Shown here: in pieces, positions 47,330 to 57,701 of the stretch
Numbering within the stretch: the first letter of the stretch is position 1
Layout of the letters: each line of letters opens with the position of its first letter
Origin: Ypsolopha sequella
Lineage: Eukaryota > Arthropoda > Insecta > Lepidoptera > Ypsolophidae
Length of the DNA: 64,000 bases
Direction: 5' to 3'
Assembly (NCBI GenBank): GCA_934047225.1
Contig: OW203998.1
Coordinates: 18,491,280-18,555,279 of the forward strand
The notes under the pieces: model-generated
Database searches by the model: none
What the model was told of the DNA's origin: nothing
Seen by the model: only the letters and a program-made list of their open reading frames with translations
Made by a program: the position numbers and the translations under genes

Positions 47330-47700
47330 AGTTTACACTACTCGGGGAAGGTCCTTTTAAGCACCCTAGAATTGTGGAATGCGCTCCAAACATAATCGCA
47401 TTACCACATGTTGCTCAGAGTATTGTACGAAATAGTTTGTCCGAAAACATGAATTAAATGTTCAAACAGCATTTGAATATTCCGTGGCTCAAACAAACAG
47501 GTTGTTTTCTTCAGTACTGTACTGATGAACCAACAATTGACAACAGTGGAACTAAGTATTAAACTTTATTTACTAACTCAATTTTTGTAATAGCATTTTA
47601 TATGTTAGTTTGTAAGGCCATATGGGCCATAGAAGCCCATATGGCCTTACAAACTAACATATAAAATGCTATTACAAATAAATTGATCTGATTTGATTAT
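47330..47700 (+). pseudogene. LINE 3' end with hairpin 3' UTR
   Basis: Plus-strand translation gives 'LELWNALQT' followed by a stop and 'SHYHMLLRVLYEIVC', then in another frame 'FKQHLNIPWLKQTGCFLQYC' and 'TDEPTIDNSGTKY' to a stop near 47562. LINE reverse transcriptases typically end 'VELWNALP..IR.A.S...FK..L', so this is a dead 5'-truncated copy. The 3' UTR contains the perfect hairpin at 47584-47678 and ends 'aataaattgatctgatttga', a usual LINE tail. Confidence 0.7.
47584..47678. repeat. Perfect 44-bp inverted repeat, 7-base loop
   Basis: 47584-47627 and 47635-47678 are exact reverse complements, separated by 'catagaa'. The inner stem is 'aaggccatatgggc'. A transcript would form a 44-bp hairpin without a mismatch. 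Confidence 0.97.
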
Positions 47701-48877
47701 TATTGCAAAATCAGCTAGGTTGCATTGTAGATCTTGAAAAAATTTTGAACTTTTAATAACAAACCGGTCGATGTGCTTAAACAAAAGTTAACTCTACCCT
47801 TTGATGCGTTTGCCCTCATGTGTTCATTTGAACATCATTTATATCATGCTGAAAACTGATAAATTAAAAAGTGGTTAAATCAATATCTCATTGTTGCATA
47901 GACAAGTTTAGTATAATTATCGTCGATTATATTATTTTTTCATCTACTCCCATACTGCAATAAGACAATTGCAACATCAAAAGCAGTTTTATAAGTACCT
48001 TGATTGTTTATCCGGTGTTAAAATGTAATATTACCCTTCCTGATTAGCCTTCAAGGTAGCTTTAACGGAACGACGCACCCGAGGTTCATGAACTTATGTC
48101 TTCTCCTCATTTTTCATGAAATTGTTAGTTGAAAATATCATAAATTTAAGACGATATTTTTGATGGTCGTAGATGAAATATTGTGTGCAACTGAACATAA
48201 TTAAATATTGGGACACTCGTGCAAAATTATTACGCAACTCACTTCCTTCGTTTCGTAAACAAGCATTAGGGTCCCAAAATCTCAAATTATGTTACAATTG
48301 CACGAAATACTATTGTTGAGAAGATCATACCTCTTCAGAATTTAACTTTATTTTCCAAGTGTGACGATAGCAAATATCCATACTGACCCGAATCTTCCAG
48401 CCTCAGCTAAATAGGTAGACCCAAAAGTTTTCGAGTTATGCTAAACTTTGTAACGAAGGTTAAGGTTTTTCGCGGAACCCTAAGAAAGGAGGCTGTTCAT
48501 GAAATTACGTCACGTACAGTTGTCGTCGATACCGCAACTTTCAATAAGACTGAAGTAATATCGTACAAGATCTACTTTGTATTCTTGTAAATATCCAGTA
48601 AGGCAATTTACAATTAAGGTTCGTTTTCGGGGTCCTGTAAAGAAATGAATACTACCCATTGCAATTCTTTAGTTCTACAAAAAAGGACTAAGAAATTTAA
48701 AATAAATGATCAATAATATACATTTTTTTACTTTCATCTTATTGCAGTTCGACAAGGCTATTTGGAGCTTGGATATAAGTTATACTTTAACACTCTGTAT
48801 CATACATTAATTATTTGAATTTCACTGAATCCTTTCTTAGGAACCTATCTACCTAACAAACAAATTTTTAGGATATA
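47701..48877. other. No feature recognised
   Basis: AT-rich; the ORF 48094-48285 (minus) is not convincing. Confidence 0.4.
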
Positions 48878-49297
48878 TAGGATGCTTGGAAATTCGACAT
48901 ATTCCTTGAAATGAATTAAACCAGAGATCATTTTCAACAAATTGAGCCCTATCAACTATGGGTTAAAATAATAATCTCCGAGTAACGGAAATTTTCAAGA
49001 TATTTTTAAAACTTTCATACTGGTAACCAGAAACAAATAAGTTTAAAATAACTACTCCTCTCTCGGCACTTATTTGTTATTTTTCTGATTAATGATAAAT
49101 GAGTGAACATTTATAAAAAAAAATACATGCTCTGAATTCCCAAGAAGTCCTTGTTTACTTTGTAATTTTTGCAATATCAATGTGTTTTACTTGAAAAAAA
49201 TCATGATATTCGACCCCTAGTTGATAAGCATTATTTGTTGGAAATGATCTGTAGTATAACTCCTTTCAAAGAATAGGTCGAATTTTCAAGCACCCTG
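48878..49297. mobile_element. MITE, 420 bp, flanked by TATA
   Basis: Ends 'taggatgcttggaaattcga' and, in complement, 'cagggtgcttgaaaattcga'; about 85 bases of each arm pair, including 'gatcatttccaacaaat' and 'tatcaacta(t/g)ggg'. TATA borders both ends (48874-48877, 49298-49301). The CAGGGTG end is shared in type with 25533-25777. Confidence 0.8.
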
Positions 49298-50189
49298 TAT
49301 ATTGTGAAAAATATGGGCAAAAGAAACTTGAATCCACACGCCAAAAGAGCCTTGTCGCATTGTGGAGTGGTAGAAATGAGACGAAATTATATTTTTTTAT
49401 TAAATTTAAGCCGGTCATGTGTCAGTTGACACTTACGTTCTTTATGAAAGCCTTTTTATGGTTCTCTCTGTCCTGTTCGTCTGTATTATATTGTAGCCTC
49501 ATTACTTTTGAGACTAACTTATTATCTCTAACAAAAATAATAACAGCTTTTTTATATTTGTATATTTTCTTAATTTTTTCCTTTAAAATGCTATTTTCGT
49601 ATTAAATTGTGGGATTTAATGAGTTTATTATGAGAAAAAGTTAAAGTACTTATAAAATTTCGAAAAACCTTCAAACTTTACCAAAATTTTTCTGTCCTTA
49701 ACATTTAAAATAAATAAAACAAAAAATACGAAAATTGTCACACTTACAGACCATTATATAAAAATAAAAATAAAAAAACCGCCGCCGATCGAGCTGCTAG
49801 TGCCCGTTTAACAACGACGGTTAACGCCGCGTCGTCCTGCTAAGAACGACACTCGCCTTGATAATGCCGAAATTGTGTCGGTGAAACGGTTGGCATATAG
49901 TGAACAATAATCACACGTGAGTGTTCAAGCCGTATGTAATAATAATTTTGTATGTCAGCTCACGCGAGTTTTAATAATATTATAAAAACTTAATTATCAG
50001 AAAAGTTTTGATACGTTTCAAAATATATTAAAATATCATAACAAAACTGTCATGTAGATGGCGACAGCTGTAAAATAAATCGATGTAATTAGTGTAGGAC
50101 AAAACCCATGGCGCCTGAGTACAACTTGGATTTTTACCGATTTTTCTTTGATGTGCCTACAAAGTCTTAAAAACAAAATATGTACAATA
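49298..50189. other. Unassigned; 'ctcacgcgagttttaataat' shared with 34.7 kb
   Basis: 49925-49980 contains 'caagccgtatgtaataataa' and 'cagctcacgcgagttttaat'; both words, one inverted, occur at 34700-34760. 49780-49900 is GC-rich. ORF 49360-49605 is hydrophobic and Leu/Phe-rich but unrecognised. Confidence 0.4.
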
Positions 50190-50356
50190 TTATCTCCAAA
50201 ACTGGTGGACCGAAAATATGAAAAAAATCATGGTAACACGTGCTTACGTAAATATTACAGGAAACATATAGCGGTTGAGAAATTCAAGAAAACAAAATAA
50301 CAAAATTCCCAAAAGTATCGAATTACGGAACCCGAGCGTCGACTCGCAATTGACCG
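50190..50356 (+). repeat. Fragment of the 590-1345 dispersed repeat
   Basis: 'tatctccaaaactggtggac', 'atagcggttgagaaattca' and 'acggaaccc...gactcgcaattgaccg' follow the order at 1158-1340. Confidence 0.75.
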
Positions 50357-50364
50357 TTTTATAT

Positions 50365-50574
50365 TTGATTTATATAAAAACAGCTCACCCCAATGCGTGT
50401 TATGATCGGGAAAGCAGACCAGTTTCAGCAGATTTAGACTGCCTTCGAGTGTGAGGCGTAACGTCGTCGCGTAAACGTCTTCGCTCGCTCCGATGAAAGC
50501 AGTCTAAATCTGCTGAAACTGGTCGGCTTTCCCGATCATAACACGTACTGAGGTGAGCCGTTTTATATAAATCA
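50365..50574. mobile_element. Palindromic MITE, about 210 bp
   Basis: Left arm 'cagctcaccccaatgcgtgt' and 'agcagatttagactgcc' mirror the right arm 'cagtctaaatctgctgaaac' and 'aacacgtactgaggtgagcc'; both ends extend into 'tgatttatataaaa'. The middle is 'gaggcgtaacgtcgtcgcgt'. A half copy is at 52830-52959. Confidence 0.85.
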
Positions 50575-51217
50575 TGAATTATCCTCTAGTCTCATTTAAT
50601 TCAATAATCGTTTTATTTTCATTTGGTTCTGTTGTTGTTATTATTATGAATATGCAAGACCATTTCAGGCAAAGAGTGTGAATGGATGACAATTTGACAT
50701 TTTAAATTTTGATAGGTTTGTTTTGTTATGGCCTGAGTCAGTCAGTTTAATTAAGTTCAATACACGATAAAACAAAGCGGGGGCAAAAATTTTAACCATA
50801 GCACATAATGATACCAGAGATGCACACTCTATGCACCGACATACGATAGTGACATCAACATAGCACAAGTACATAAATCAAGCTACCTAATTCCGACTTC
50901 GGGTAATAATTAATAATGGTAGTACCTTAACCATTTTACTACAAAGAACCTCTTCAGAGGTTCGCGTTTCATCATCTTTCAGAAAACTTAATAACAACTT
51001 GAAATTGGTACATATACCTATACATTACAATACAACATTCATAGAAATGGTTATTCCTTTACTAGAGTTAAATTACCTTTAAAATTATATACAAATTCTT
51101 CTACTTTTATTAAGATTTACTCCACAAATATTAACTTCTACAGAACTATGTAAGTATAAAGTAACTTTACCTGAGACGGGTAAGGAAATATTATTTTTTT
51201 CCGTCATTTTTCTACAG
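50575..51217. other. No feature recognised
   Basis: AT-rich. The ORF 50665-50874 (minus) is not recognised. Confidence 0.4.
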
Positions 51218-51480
51218 CGGTGTCAGGTAAAGCTACAATCAAGATTCGCTGGACTAACTCTAGTTTGTTAAGGATGATATTCCACCAAGAACATCTGAGA
51301 GAGAAGGGAATTCACCAATTTCCCCAATTAATCAGTGTTTTTGCATATACTTGACCATATTCACCTCCCTCCCACTTACTGGGGATTCTCTATCTCTTTG
51401 TCTATCACTTTGCTCTTTGTAAAAATGTGTTTTAAATATGTATGTAAATGTACAAAAGTGTCCAAATTTAAAATAAAATT
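51218..51480 (+). CDS. Candidate terminal exon and 3' UTR
   Basis: A splice-acceptor-like pyrimidine tract ('ttttttccgtcatttttcta', then CAG at 51215-51217) precedes an open frame at 51220-51354 that reads 'VSGKATIKIRWTNSSLLRMI', 'FHQEHLREKGIHQFPQ' and 'LISVFAYT' to TGA. A poly(A) signal AATAAA is at 51472-51477 with a GT-rich stretch after it. The composition is more protein-like than the surroundings. No upstream exon is identifiable and the peptide matches no family I know, so it could be chance. If real, most of this window would be intron or flank of one plus-strand gene. Confidence 0.3.
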
Positions 51481-51489
51481 TTGTGGTAC

Positions 51490-52829
51490 TCAAAATTAAG
51501 AACATTCCTTATTTCAGTAACTGAACTGGAAGTCGCATAACAATAATTCTACCTTCCATTTTTTACTCCCGATTCCGTTTTGGTTGAAATTGCTAAACTC
51601 TGTGGACACAACTTTTACCGTTATTGTTGGCCATAAATTCTTATTTACGATGCCTAATGCTGGCCCTGGATGTAATTAGTGTGTGTACTGAAATGACTGA
51701 ATGATAGAAGTTGATGAGTATCTAACTGTAATCAATATTATTTATGTTATGTGTGACATATTTGTTGCTATCATGTATTGTTGATTGGAGGGTGTATTGA
51801 GTAGGTACTCGAACTTGCTTTTGTATCGATATACTCGTAGTAATGTGCATGCATGATATTTTCCCGTCTCTTTTCTGGTCCTCTAAAAAGGCCGCTTTGG
51901 ATGAATCATATTATAATTCTGTTCTAATGCCGTCTCTTTTGCACGCGTGAAAAATCTCTGACTCCATCTTACTTTCAAATCATTATATGATTCACCCAAG
52001 TCGGCTTTTTTGGATCCCCTGGTCATCTAGCCTTCGATAATATAACATTGGTTTTTGGTTTCCAGTACAATTTATTTGCCTATGTATTAAAACTTGGTTT
52101 TCTAAAAAAAAAACTTTACTACAGTAAAATGTTCAGTTTAAAGATTATCTTTATGGTTATTAAAAATGAAATTGTAAGTATGAGTAAAAAATACAAGATT
52201 ACATAACTTGATCCTTTGTCCAAGTATGCTTAAGGCTCTACTTTTTTCATATCATTCACTGATACTTTTACTTGAATTACCTACATTATGACTGCTTTGT
52301 TTTGTAACTCTGTAATGTATAATTAATGTACATACAAATTATCAAAAGTCCAAAGTAAAAACCACTAAAAACCCTTAACCATGCTTTCGTTTATTGTTAT
52401 TCACGTTGCATAGATTCAATTTTACAGAGCTGTAAAAATACCTCTCCTAAGCACTTGATACCGATCCAACGATATAAAATACTCGCTATTAATAGCACAT
52501 ACCAGAAATAAATAGATATTTTAAACAAAATTAATCAAAAAAAAGTGTGAGTAATCTATAGCGTAGTAAAAAATAAGATTTTGGATTAAAAATTATTTCA
52601 CTATTTTGAGTGTTTTTGGCAAAAACTCATTTTGGGCTTGTTGAAAATTGAACTCCTTTTCTATGCCTAAGAAAAAGTCCTTGAAATGGAGTTAAATTTT
52701 TGACGTCAAATCTATTATGAGGCTGGTAAGTAATCAAATCACAAATACGTTTTGAAGCTTTTTGTTTGATTTATAAATACCCGATAAAAATTTAGCTCCT
52801 CATACTAAGCGACAAATGTTTACTGGCGT
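51490..52829. other. No repeat recognised; possible long 3' UTR or spacer
   Basis: This is one of the few stretches over 1 kb where I see no repeat partner. It contains scattered TGTA words but no ORF of note. Confidence 0.35.
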
Positions 52830-52993
52830 AAGTGTGAGGCGTAACGTCGTCGCGTAAACGTCTTTACTCGCCCAGATGAAGGCAGTCTAAATCTACTGAA
52901 ACTGGTCGGCTTTCCCGATCATAACACGTATTGAGGTGAGCCGTTTTTATATAAATCATGGTTACACCTTTCTGTTACACCTTGTATAAACGC
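52830..52993. mobile_element. Half MITE joined to another MITE's end
   Basis: 52830-52959 repeats the middle and right arm of 50365-50574 ('gtaacgtcgtcgcgtaaacg' to 'ataaatcat'). It runs straight into 'ggttacacctttctgttaca' (52960-52993), the terminal repeat of the 23891 MITE. One element probably inserted beside or into the other and both were truncated. Confidence 0.75.
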
Positions 52994-53349
52994 AACAAAG
53001 ATGTGTTACAGTGGATGGAGTACTAACCCGACTGAATAACAGCGTTGTATTTCTCTCGGTTTGAAATGGGAAAGCGGCACCATTTGTTCGGCAAATAGGA
53101 AGTAAAGTTGTTTACTTGCTCCTCTTTTGAAATGTACACCTCTGAACTTCTCTTTCCTTTTATCGTGATGCATCACAGACTTTAAAGTTTTGTTGTGGCG
53201 CAGTTTTTGAAGGTTTTTGGTTGTTTTGAAATACAAGCTAAGTTTCGGTGCCGGTCTATCTTTCAAATTGTCTATATTTGAGCCTCAATCGCGGTCAGAG
53301 TTTTCTGGCAAAATACGGGATATTTTCAGTTAGACCGCATCTAATCTAT
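52994..53349. other. Unrecognised ORF region
   Basis: A minus-strand frame at 53006-53266 (non-ATG start) reads 'KTTKNLQKLRHNKTLKS' and 'RGASKQLYFLFAEQMVPLSH'. Composition is plausible but no family is recognised; not called as a gene. Confidence 0.3.
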
Positions 53350-53680
53350 ATATATGAAATAAGAAATGAAATATATTTATTTATGTAACATAGGTATAAC
53401 AGATACGACACTATTTACAGGTGTACACTTATTACAGGAAAATCGTTTTATGTCATAAATAATAATATGAGGAATTACGCAGGGGAATAATAAAGGTTGG
53501 GTTTAATTAAATTTAATAAAAAAATACACTTGAATAAAATAAAAATATAGGAATAAGGATTAATAATATTATTAATATTATGCAATGCATAAAATAAATA
53601 TATGCCTAACTCCGCCCATTCGATTAGTCTTGCTAAGAAGAAGGGCAAGAAACTTAGCAAGATCGTGTCTTTTTTTTCAT
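53350..53680 (-). pseudogene. Probable LINE 3' end
   Basis: In minus orientation 'gatcttgctaagtttcttgc' and 'ccttcttcttagcaagac' precede an AT-rich 3' region with 'tgtgtcgtatctgt'-like words ('agtgtcgtatctgttatacc') and 'cataaataaatatatttcat'. I recall this layout from lepidopteran LINE 3' UTRs. The coding end is short, so the call is modest. Confidence 0.4.
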
Positions 53681-53904
53681 AATATTATTTGATATTATAT
53701 AGGTACCATCTTTCTCTGCCACGTTATTTAATCCAAGCAAACGGTGTCAATGAACGGCCTCTCGTTGTAGGAAATCCAGTAATCGGTTTCATTATACATG
53801 CCGTGGTGCTCTTTGTTTTTTGGGGTGCCGATTCTGAATTAGAGTTAACTAAAAAAAAATTATGATGTGTTTTGAGTTTTTCACTTATAAATTCAAATAG
53901 CGGC

Positions 53905-54235
53905 ACGGCGGTAGCCCACCTCTCAATCTTGAGATCCAGGTTCAATTCCCGATCAGGTATGCACTAATGAGTTTTTTTGAATTTATGTGTATAGTATTTC
54001 ATATTTACCACTTGCTGAACGGTGAAAAAAAACATCGTGAGGAAACCTGCATGCCCTAAAAAGCGTATATGTATTTGTGCCCGAAGAATGACGTTAGGGC
54101 TCACCATCCATCACGTTGAGATGTAATAATCGTCGGTGAAACAAGCCTGTACCGAGTGTTGACTGTGACTTGCATTTCACAGTTCACACTTGGGACACCT
54201 CTGACATCCCCTCTGGGATTCATGTCGTGAAGATA
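53905..54235 (+). repeat. tRNA-headed SINE with a deletion in the head
   Basis: B-box-like 'ggttcaattccc' is kept, but the A-box region reads 'ggcggtagcccacctctcaa', missing about 20 bases present at 13923-13945. The body is well preserved: 'accacttgctgaacggtga', 'gaggaaacctgcatgcccta', 'gactgtgacttgcatttcac'. Confidence 0.85.
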
Positions 54236-54540
54236 TATATGTAACCGAGCAAACCTGATTTAAGGAAAAACTAAATTGGCCTAGGCCAAAGTAGTTTTGG
54301 GTTGTCATAAAAAATAACAACGAAGGTTATTTATGTTGGTCATGCCACTACCTTCTAACCTAACCTGTCGGCTCTCTTCTGCACTGCAGGACTTCCAAAA
54401 AACCAGTTTGTCCAAGGTCAAACTAGTTTATCTTAAAACCGGGTTTATCCAGTGACATATATAGGTATAATTTCAAAAGTAGGAGGTAAGTATGGGTAAA
54501 TTTTCCTTTCCCGAACTGTCGCTTTTCATCATCTCTTAAA
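54236..54540. other. No feature recognised
   Basis: Contains 'aaccagtttgtccaaggtca' and 'aaactagtttatcttaaaac'; no partner found. Confidence 0.35.
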
Positions 54541-54955
54541 CCTTTGGCACACAGAAAGCGGGACAAGGCGCAGCTGGACGCCCCGCTCCTGCCGCGCTTT
54601 CTGTCTGGCGTCTCTTATAGGTATTTATTTATTTAATATGGCACACAAAACATATTACATTCAAGAAAAATCCATGAGATTAAGTTTTTTTGCTAGAAAT
54701 TAATCCAAGGTAAATGTACTCAATATGATCTTACAATTACTCGTATTTGTTAGTATAATTAAAACTATTAACCTAAATTATCATTAAAGTATAATTAATC
54801 ATATAATTCCATAGTATTTTTTGGAAGTATATAAGAGACTCCAGCCACAAAGCGCGGCAGGAGCAGGGCGTCACGCCGCGCCTTGCAATTTAACCGCCAA
54901 CGCGGACGCTATCATCGCGCCCCGCTAATACCCCGGTTTTTGTGTGCGATAGCCT
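54541..54955. mobile_element. Foldback element with GC-rich arms
   Basis: The left arm (to about 54617) and right arm (from about 54830) are inverted repeats: 'cgctcctgccgcgctttctg' versus, in complement, 'tgctcctgccgcgctttgtg', both followed by 'ctggcgtctcttata'-like words. Ends have 'ggcacacagaaagcggg' and 'tcgcacacaaaaaccgggg'. The right arm has about 50 extra bases. The interior is AT-rich. Its right end touches the TTAA of the next element. Confidence 0.7.
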
Positions 54956-54959
54956 TTAA

Positions 54960-55311
54960 GGTGCTATATGCTGCATAAGTGCTGCCACTTAAGAAAAAAA
55001 AAATTACTTACTAGAATAATTATTGAGAATCTGCTCAAGTAAATGTGTAGATATAGCAATGAACCATTTTTAAATAGCATAGTTTTCATAGACAACGTCT
55101 TTGATGACCTAAACATTTAACTTTTGCTAAAAACGGCCGCTTTTGGCATAAGTAAAATGTTCAGCTTATCAAAGACGTTGTGTATAAAAAACATGCTATT
55201 TAAAAATAGTTCATTGCTATATCTACACATTTACTTGAGCAGATTTTCAATAATTATTCTAGTAAGTTTTTTTTTCTCTAATGTGGCAGCACTTTTGCAG
55301 TATAAAGCGCC
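54960..55311. mobile_element. Foldback MITE bounded by TTAA
   Basis: TTAA at both borders (54956-54959, 55312-55315). Ends 'ggtgctatatgctgcataag' and, in complement, 'ggcgctttatactgcaaaag', then 'tgctgccac' on both sides. Inner arms share 'ctcaagtaaatgtgtagata' and 'caacgtctttgat'. piggyBac-type by target duplication, as for 38599-38984. The ORF 55124-55315 is a by-product. Confidence 0.8.
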
Positions 55312-55315
55312 TTAA

Positions 55316-56084
55316 GCGCTAGAATTTGTGGTAGTTAAGCTATTTGAGTAAAATATCAAAACAAAGGCTATTATCATTATATCCTATTATTTTCGTCTCA
55401 CAAAGACTACCCATACGTTATGTACTTTATGCAAAACAGGCACTCACTGAAAACGACCCCTAATCCTGCTTCAACGAATATTGTGACCCCACTGCTCTTT
55501 CAGCTTAGTTATAATAATAGTTATTGTATAGAGAAGATAGTAAGAATTCTAAATCCCTGGAGACGTTTGTTTGTGGCTAACCCTTAAACCCTCTAGGCCC
55601 ATAATATGAGACCGTTAATTGTAAACTGAAACAGACATACGGGACAAAACTTATCGAATTAGAGAAATGTACATTATACTCCGTCCATTATGGCTTGATT
55701 AGAATAACAGATATCGCTATTTCGCGATGACGATGATGAGCTCCAGCTTCCCTTCACTGAATCAGTTGTGTCAGCATGTCGATGCCGTTCGGCTCTATTA
55801 AAGAGCTGGGCTGGCTAGGGTGACTGACCGGGGGGAAGTGCACAATCCTCACGGTAGCGGAGAGTCCGTGCAGGAACATTAATCGCCCCCACTTCGAATT
55901 TAGAATTTAGAATTTATAATCGCCAATTCATAGATTGACACGCCCTGGAACTTAAAACAACAACGTTGGATTAAAAAGTGTAAAAGTCTATGAACTGATT
56001 AGACCTGTCATTCTAACCAAGCTATAATGTACATGGTATAACTTTTTCGGTTACGATCATGCCATGCCAGCCATGCCGCTTCTT
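55316..56084. other. No gene recognised
   Basis: 55725-55890 is GC-richer ('ctagggtgactgaccggggg') and may be repeat-derived; no partner seen. Confidence 0.35.
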
Positions 56085-56215
56085 ATTACTATACTTTTAA
56101 CAGATCGAAATTTAAATACTTCTTTTTTTGATCCTGCTGGAGGAGGAGACCCTATTTTATACCAACATTTATTTTGATTTTTTGGACATCCAGAAGTCTA
56201 CATTTTAATTTTACC
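56085..56215 (+). pseudogene. COX1: NUMT: fragment of mitochondrial COI
   Basis: The frame from 56085 reads '[20 protein letters not shown]' (ATA as Met), '[20 protein letters not shown]' and 'LILP', the highly conserved core of cytochrome c oxidase subunit I that includes the GHPEVY copper/heme site. One Trp is encoded by TGA, the invertebrate mitochondrial code, so the piece is a nuclear insertion of mtDNA and not a gene. It begins and ends abruptly within COI and covers about 44 codons. The frame is intact, which suggests a recent transfer. AT content at third positions is insect-like. Confidence 0.96.
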
Positions 56216-56404
56216 AGTGAAGCCGTACAATATTTATTTATTTTGCTTTATTTTAGGAGGGTAATTCTGATAAAACAAATTAACATTGGATACTCTGAAA
56301 GTGATCAGAATCAATAATGAACAGAAATATGAATAAAGATAAATAAAGCTATATTCAGCTTTTTATTTATAGTTGTGGGCATTAAATATCAACAATAAAA
56401 GTAA

Positions 56405-56460
56405 ACTTTATATTTTACGAAATATTTCGGCCTCTTCAATGAGGCCATCATCAGTCGAAT
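56405..56460 (-). ncRNA. Hammerhead-like motif in a possible Penelope-like element
   Basis: Minus strand: CTGATGA (56449-56455), one unpaired T, a perfect 6-bp stem GGCCTC/GAGGCC with loop ATTGAA, then GAAA (56426-56429). TATTT and AAATA after GAAA can form stem III with loop CGTA, followed by TA as a possible cleavage site. This is the hammerhead core order. Against it: one extra base before stem II, and the bases expected to start stem I (A and A) do not pair. 'tcga' before the core is shared with 25856. Confidence 0.45.
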
Positions 56461-57128
56461 AATTGACAAAAGCTAGTAAAAAAAAAAGATATATGACAGA
56501 AAAGTTGATGGCTATAAAATAGGTACTTGTGTTAGGAACTATTTATAGAAAGAAAAAAAAAAGCAATTTGGGTGGGTCAGTCGGTCGAGTGAACAGAAAA
56601 TCACTTCTACTATATTCCGATCAGAATCTAGGAACAATTACATTTTTTTGGAAATTTATAATTTTTGGGCCCCCATTAAAAAAAAAGCCAAATACTGAGT
56701 CTTTAACATCCTTAAAAAAAAATTACATTTTGTTTAACCATAGTAAAAAATCGGATCCTTTTTTCTTGTTTAAGTCCCTAAAAGTTCACAACTAAGAATA
56801 ACTTGTCATATTAATAAACGTAAATAACAAAAAATTGTCAATCTACTTTTGAAACGTGGCACGCTGAAATCCATTCCCGTATTTCACGTACAACTCACAA
56901 CGCAAAGTAGGATTAAGGAAGTATTATATCCATTTGTCACATAGAACTCCTCTCCAAATGCCGCTCATTGTGCAAGACAGTAGTCGCCCAGATAATAATA
57001 GTAACTAGCTGTGTACCTTTGCCACAGCATGGACAGTTTATGGTAATAATAAAGGCACCGAAAAAAAACTAATGTTACTGTGAACTGCGCCTAACTTTAA
57101 TACTAAAAATAACCTGCGTTAAAGTAAG
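56461..57128. other. No feature recognised
   Basis: AT-rich with A runs; the Lys-rich ORF 56529-56795 looks like noise. Confidence 0.4.
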
Positions 57129-57206
57129 TTGTGTGCAAAGTTTCATTGAGATTAAAGGCATCAGGACGTCACAAACACCTAAAGCATTTATATGGCAGCT
57201 GAAAGG
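57129..57206 (+). repeat. Dispersed family R, 3' fragment
   Basis: 'tgtgtgcaaagtttcattga', 'aggacgtcacaaacacctaa' and 'agcatttatatggcagctga' match 4483-4558. Confidence 0.8.
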
Positions 57207-57542
57207 GAAGCACTAACACTTATAATCTAGATTCGTTGTAGTTAATTTCATGGGTGTATGGGTTAGTTTAAAAACAATAAAATGAACTTGTGGGTTACAA
57301 ATATATTTACAAAATGTCTGAAACCCACCCTGAGTAATTGCTTTTTATTTTGTATACACGAAAGAACGTCATTAAGTCATAATTACCTCTGGTATGGGGA
57401 TTGGGAACACCATAGAAATCTTTATTCAGACTTGTATGTGGAACACTGAAAGCAAAATTAAACTTTACAAGTAGAATAATTTATTCTCGATAACAATTCC
57501 GGCACGATAGCAGCTGATGGAATTTCTACCAGTTAAGAAATT
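57207..57542. other. No feature recognised
   Basis: AT-rich, no partner found. Confidence 0.35.
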
Positions 57543-57701
57543 ACTGCGAGGGTTCCGGCACCGCGCTCACCAACCCGCCTGCCCAGCGTGTGTGAGTATT
57601 TCTTGCAGGCAATTCTTCCAGCATGACCGCCGGGAGTGGCAAAATTCTGGAAAGGCTTATATCCAGCAGTGGACGAACTAGGCTGATGGATGGATGGATG
57701 G
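57543..57701 (+). pseudogene. RTE-like LINE 3' end with ATGG tail
   Basis: The C-terminus reads 'DRREWQNSGKAYIQQWTN' to TAG (57679-57681), then a TGATGGATGG tail repeated to 57701. It matches 22696-22880 closely and 20095-20285 more distantly. No poly(A); the simple-repeat tail is typical of RTE elements. Confidence 0.8.

Noticed and set aside
53006..53266. 86-codon minus-strand frame rich in Lys and Arg
   Set aside because: It has no ATG at the start and no family resemblance; noted only as part of the gap entry.
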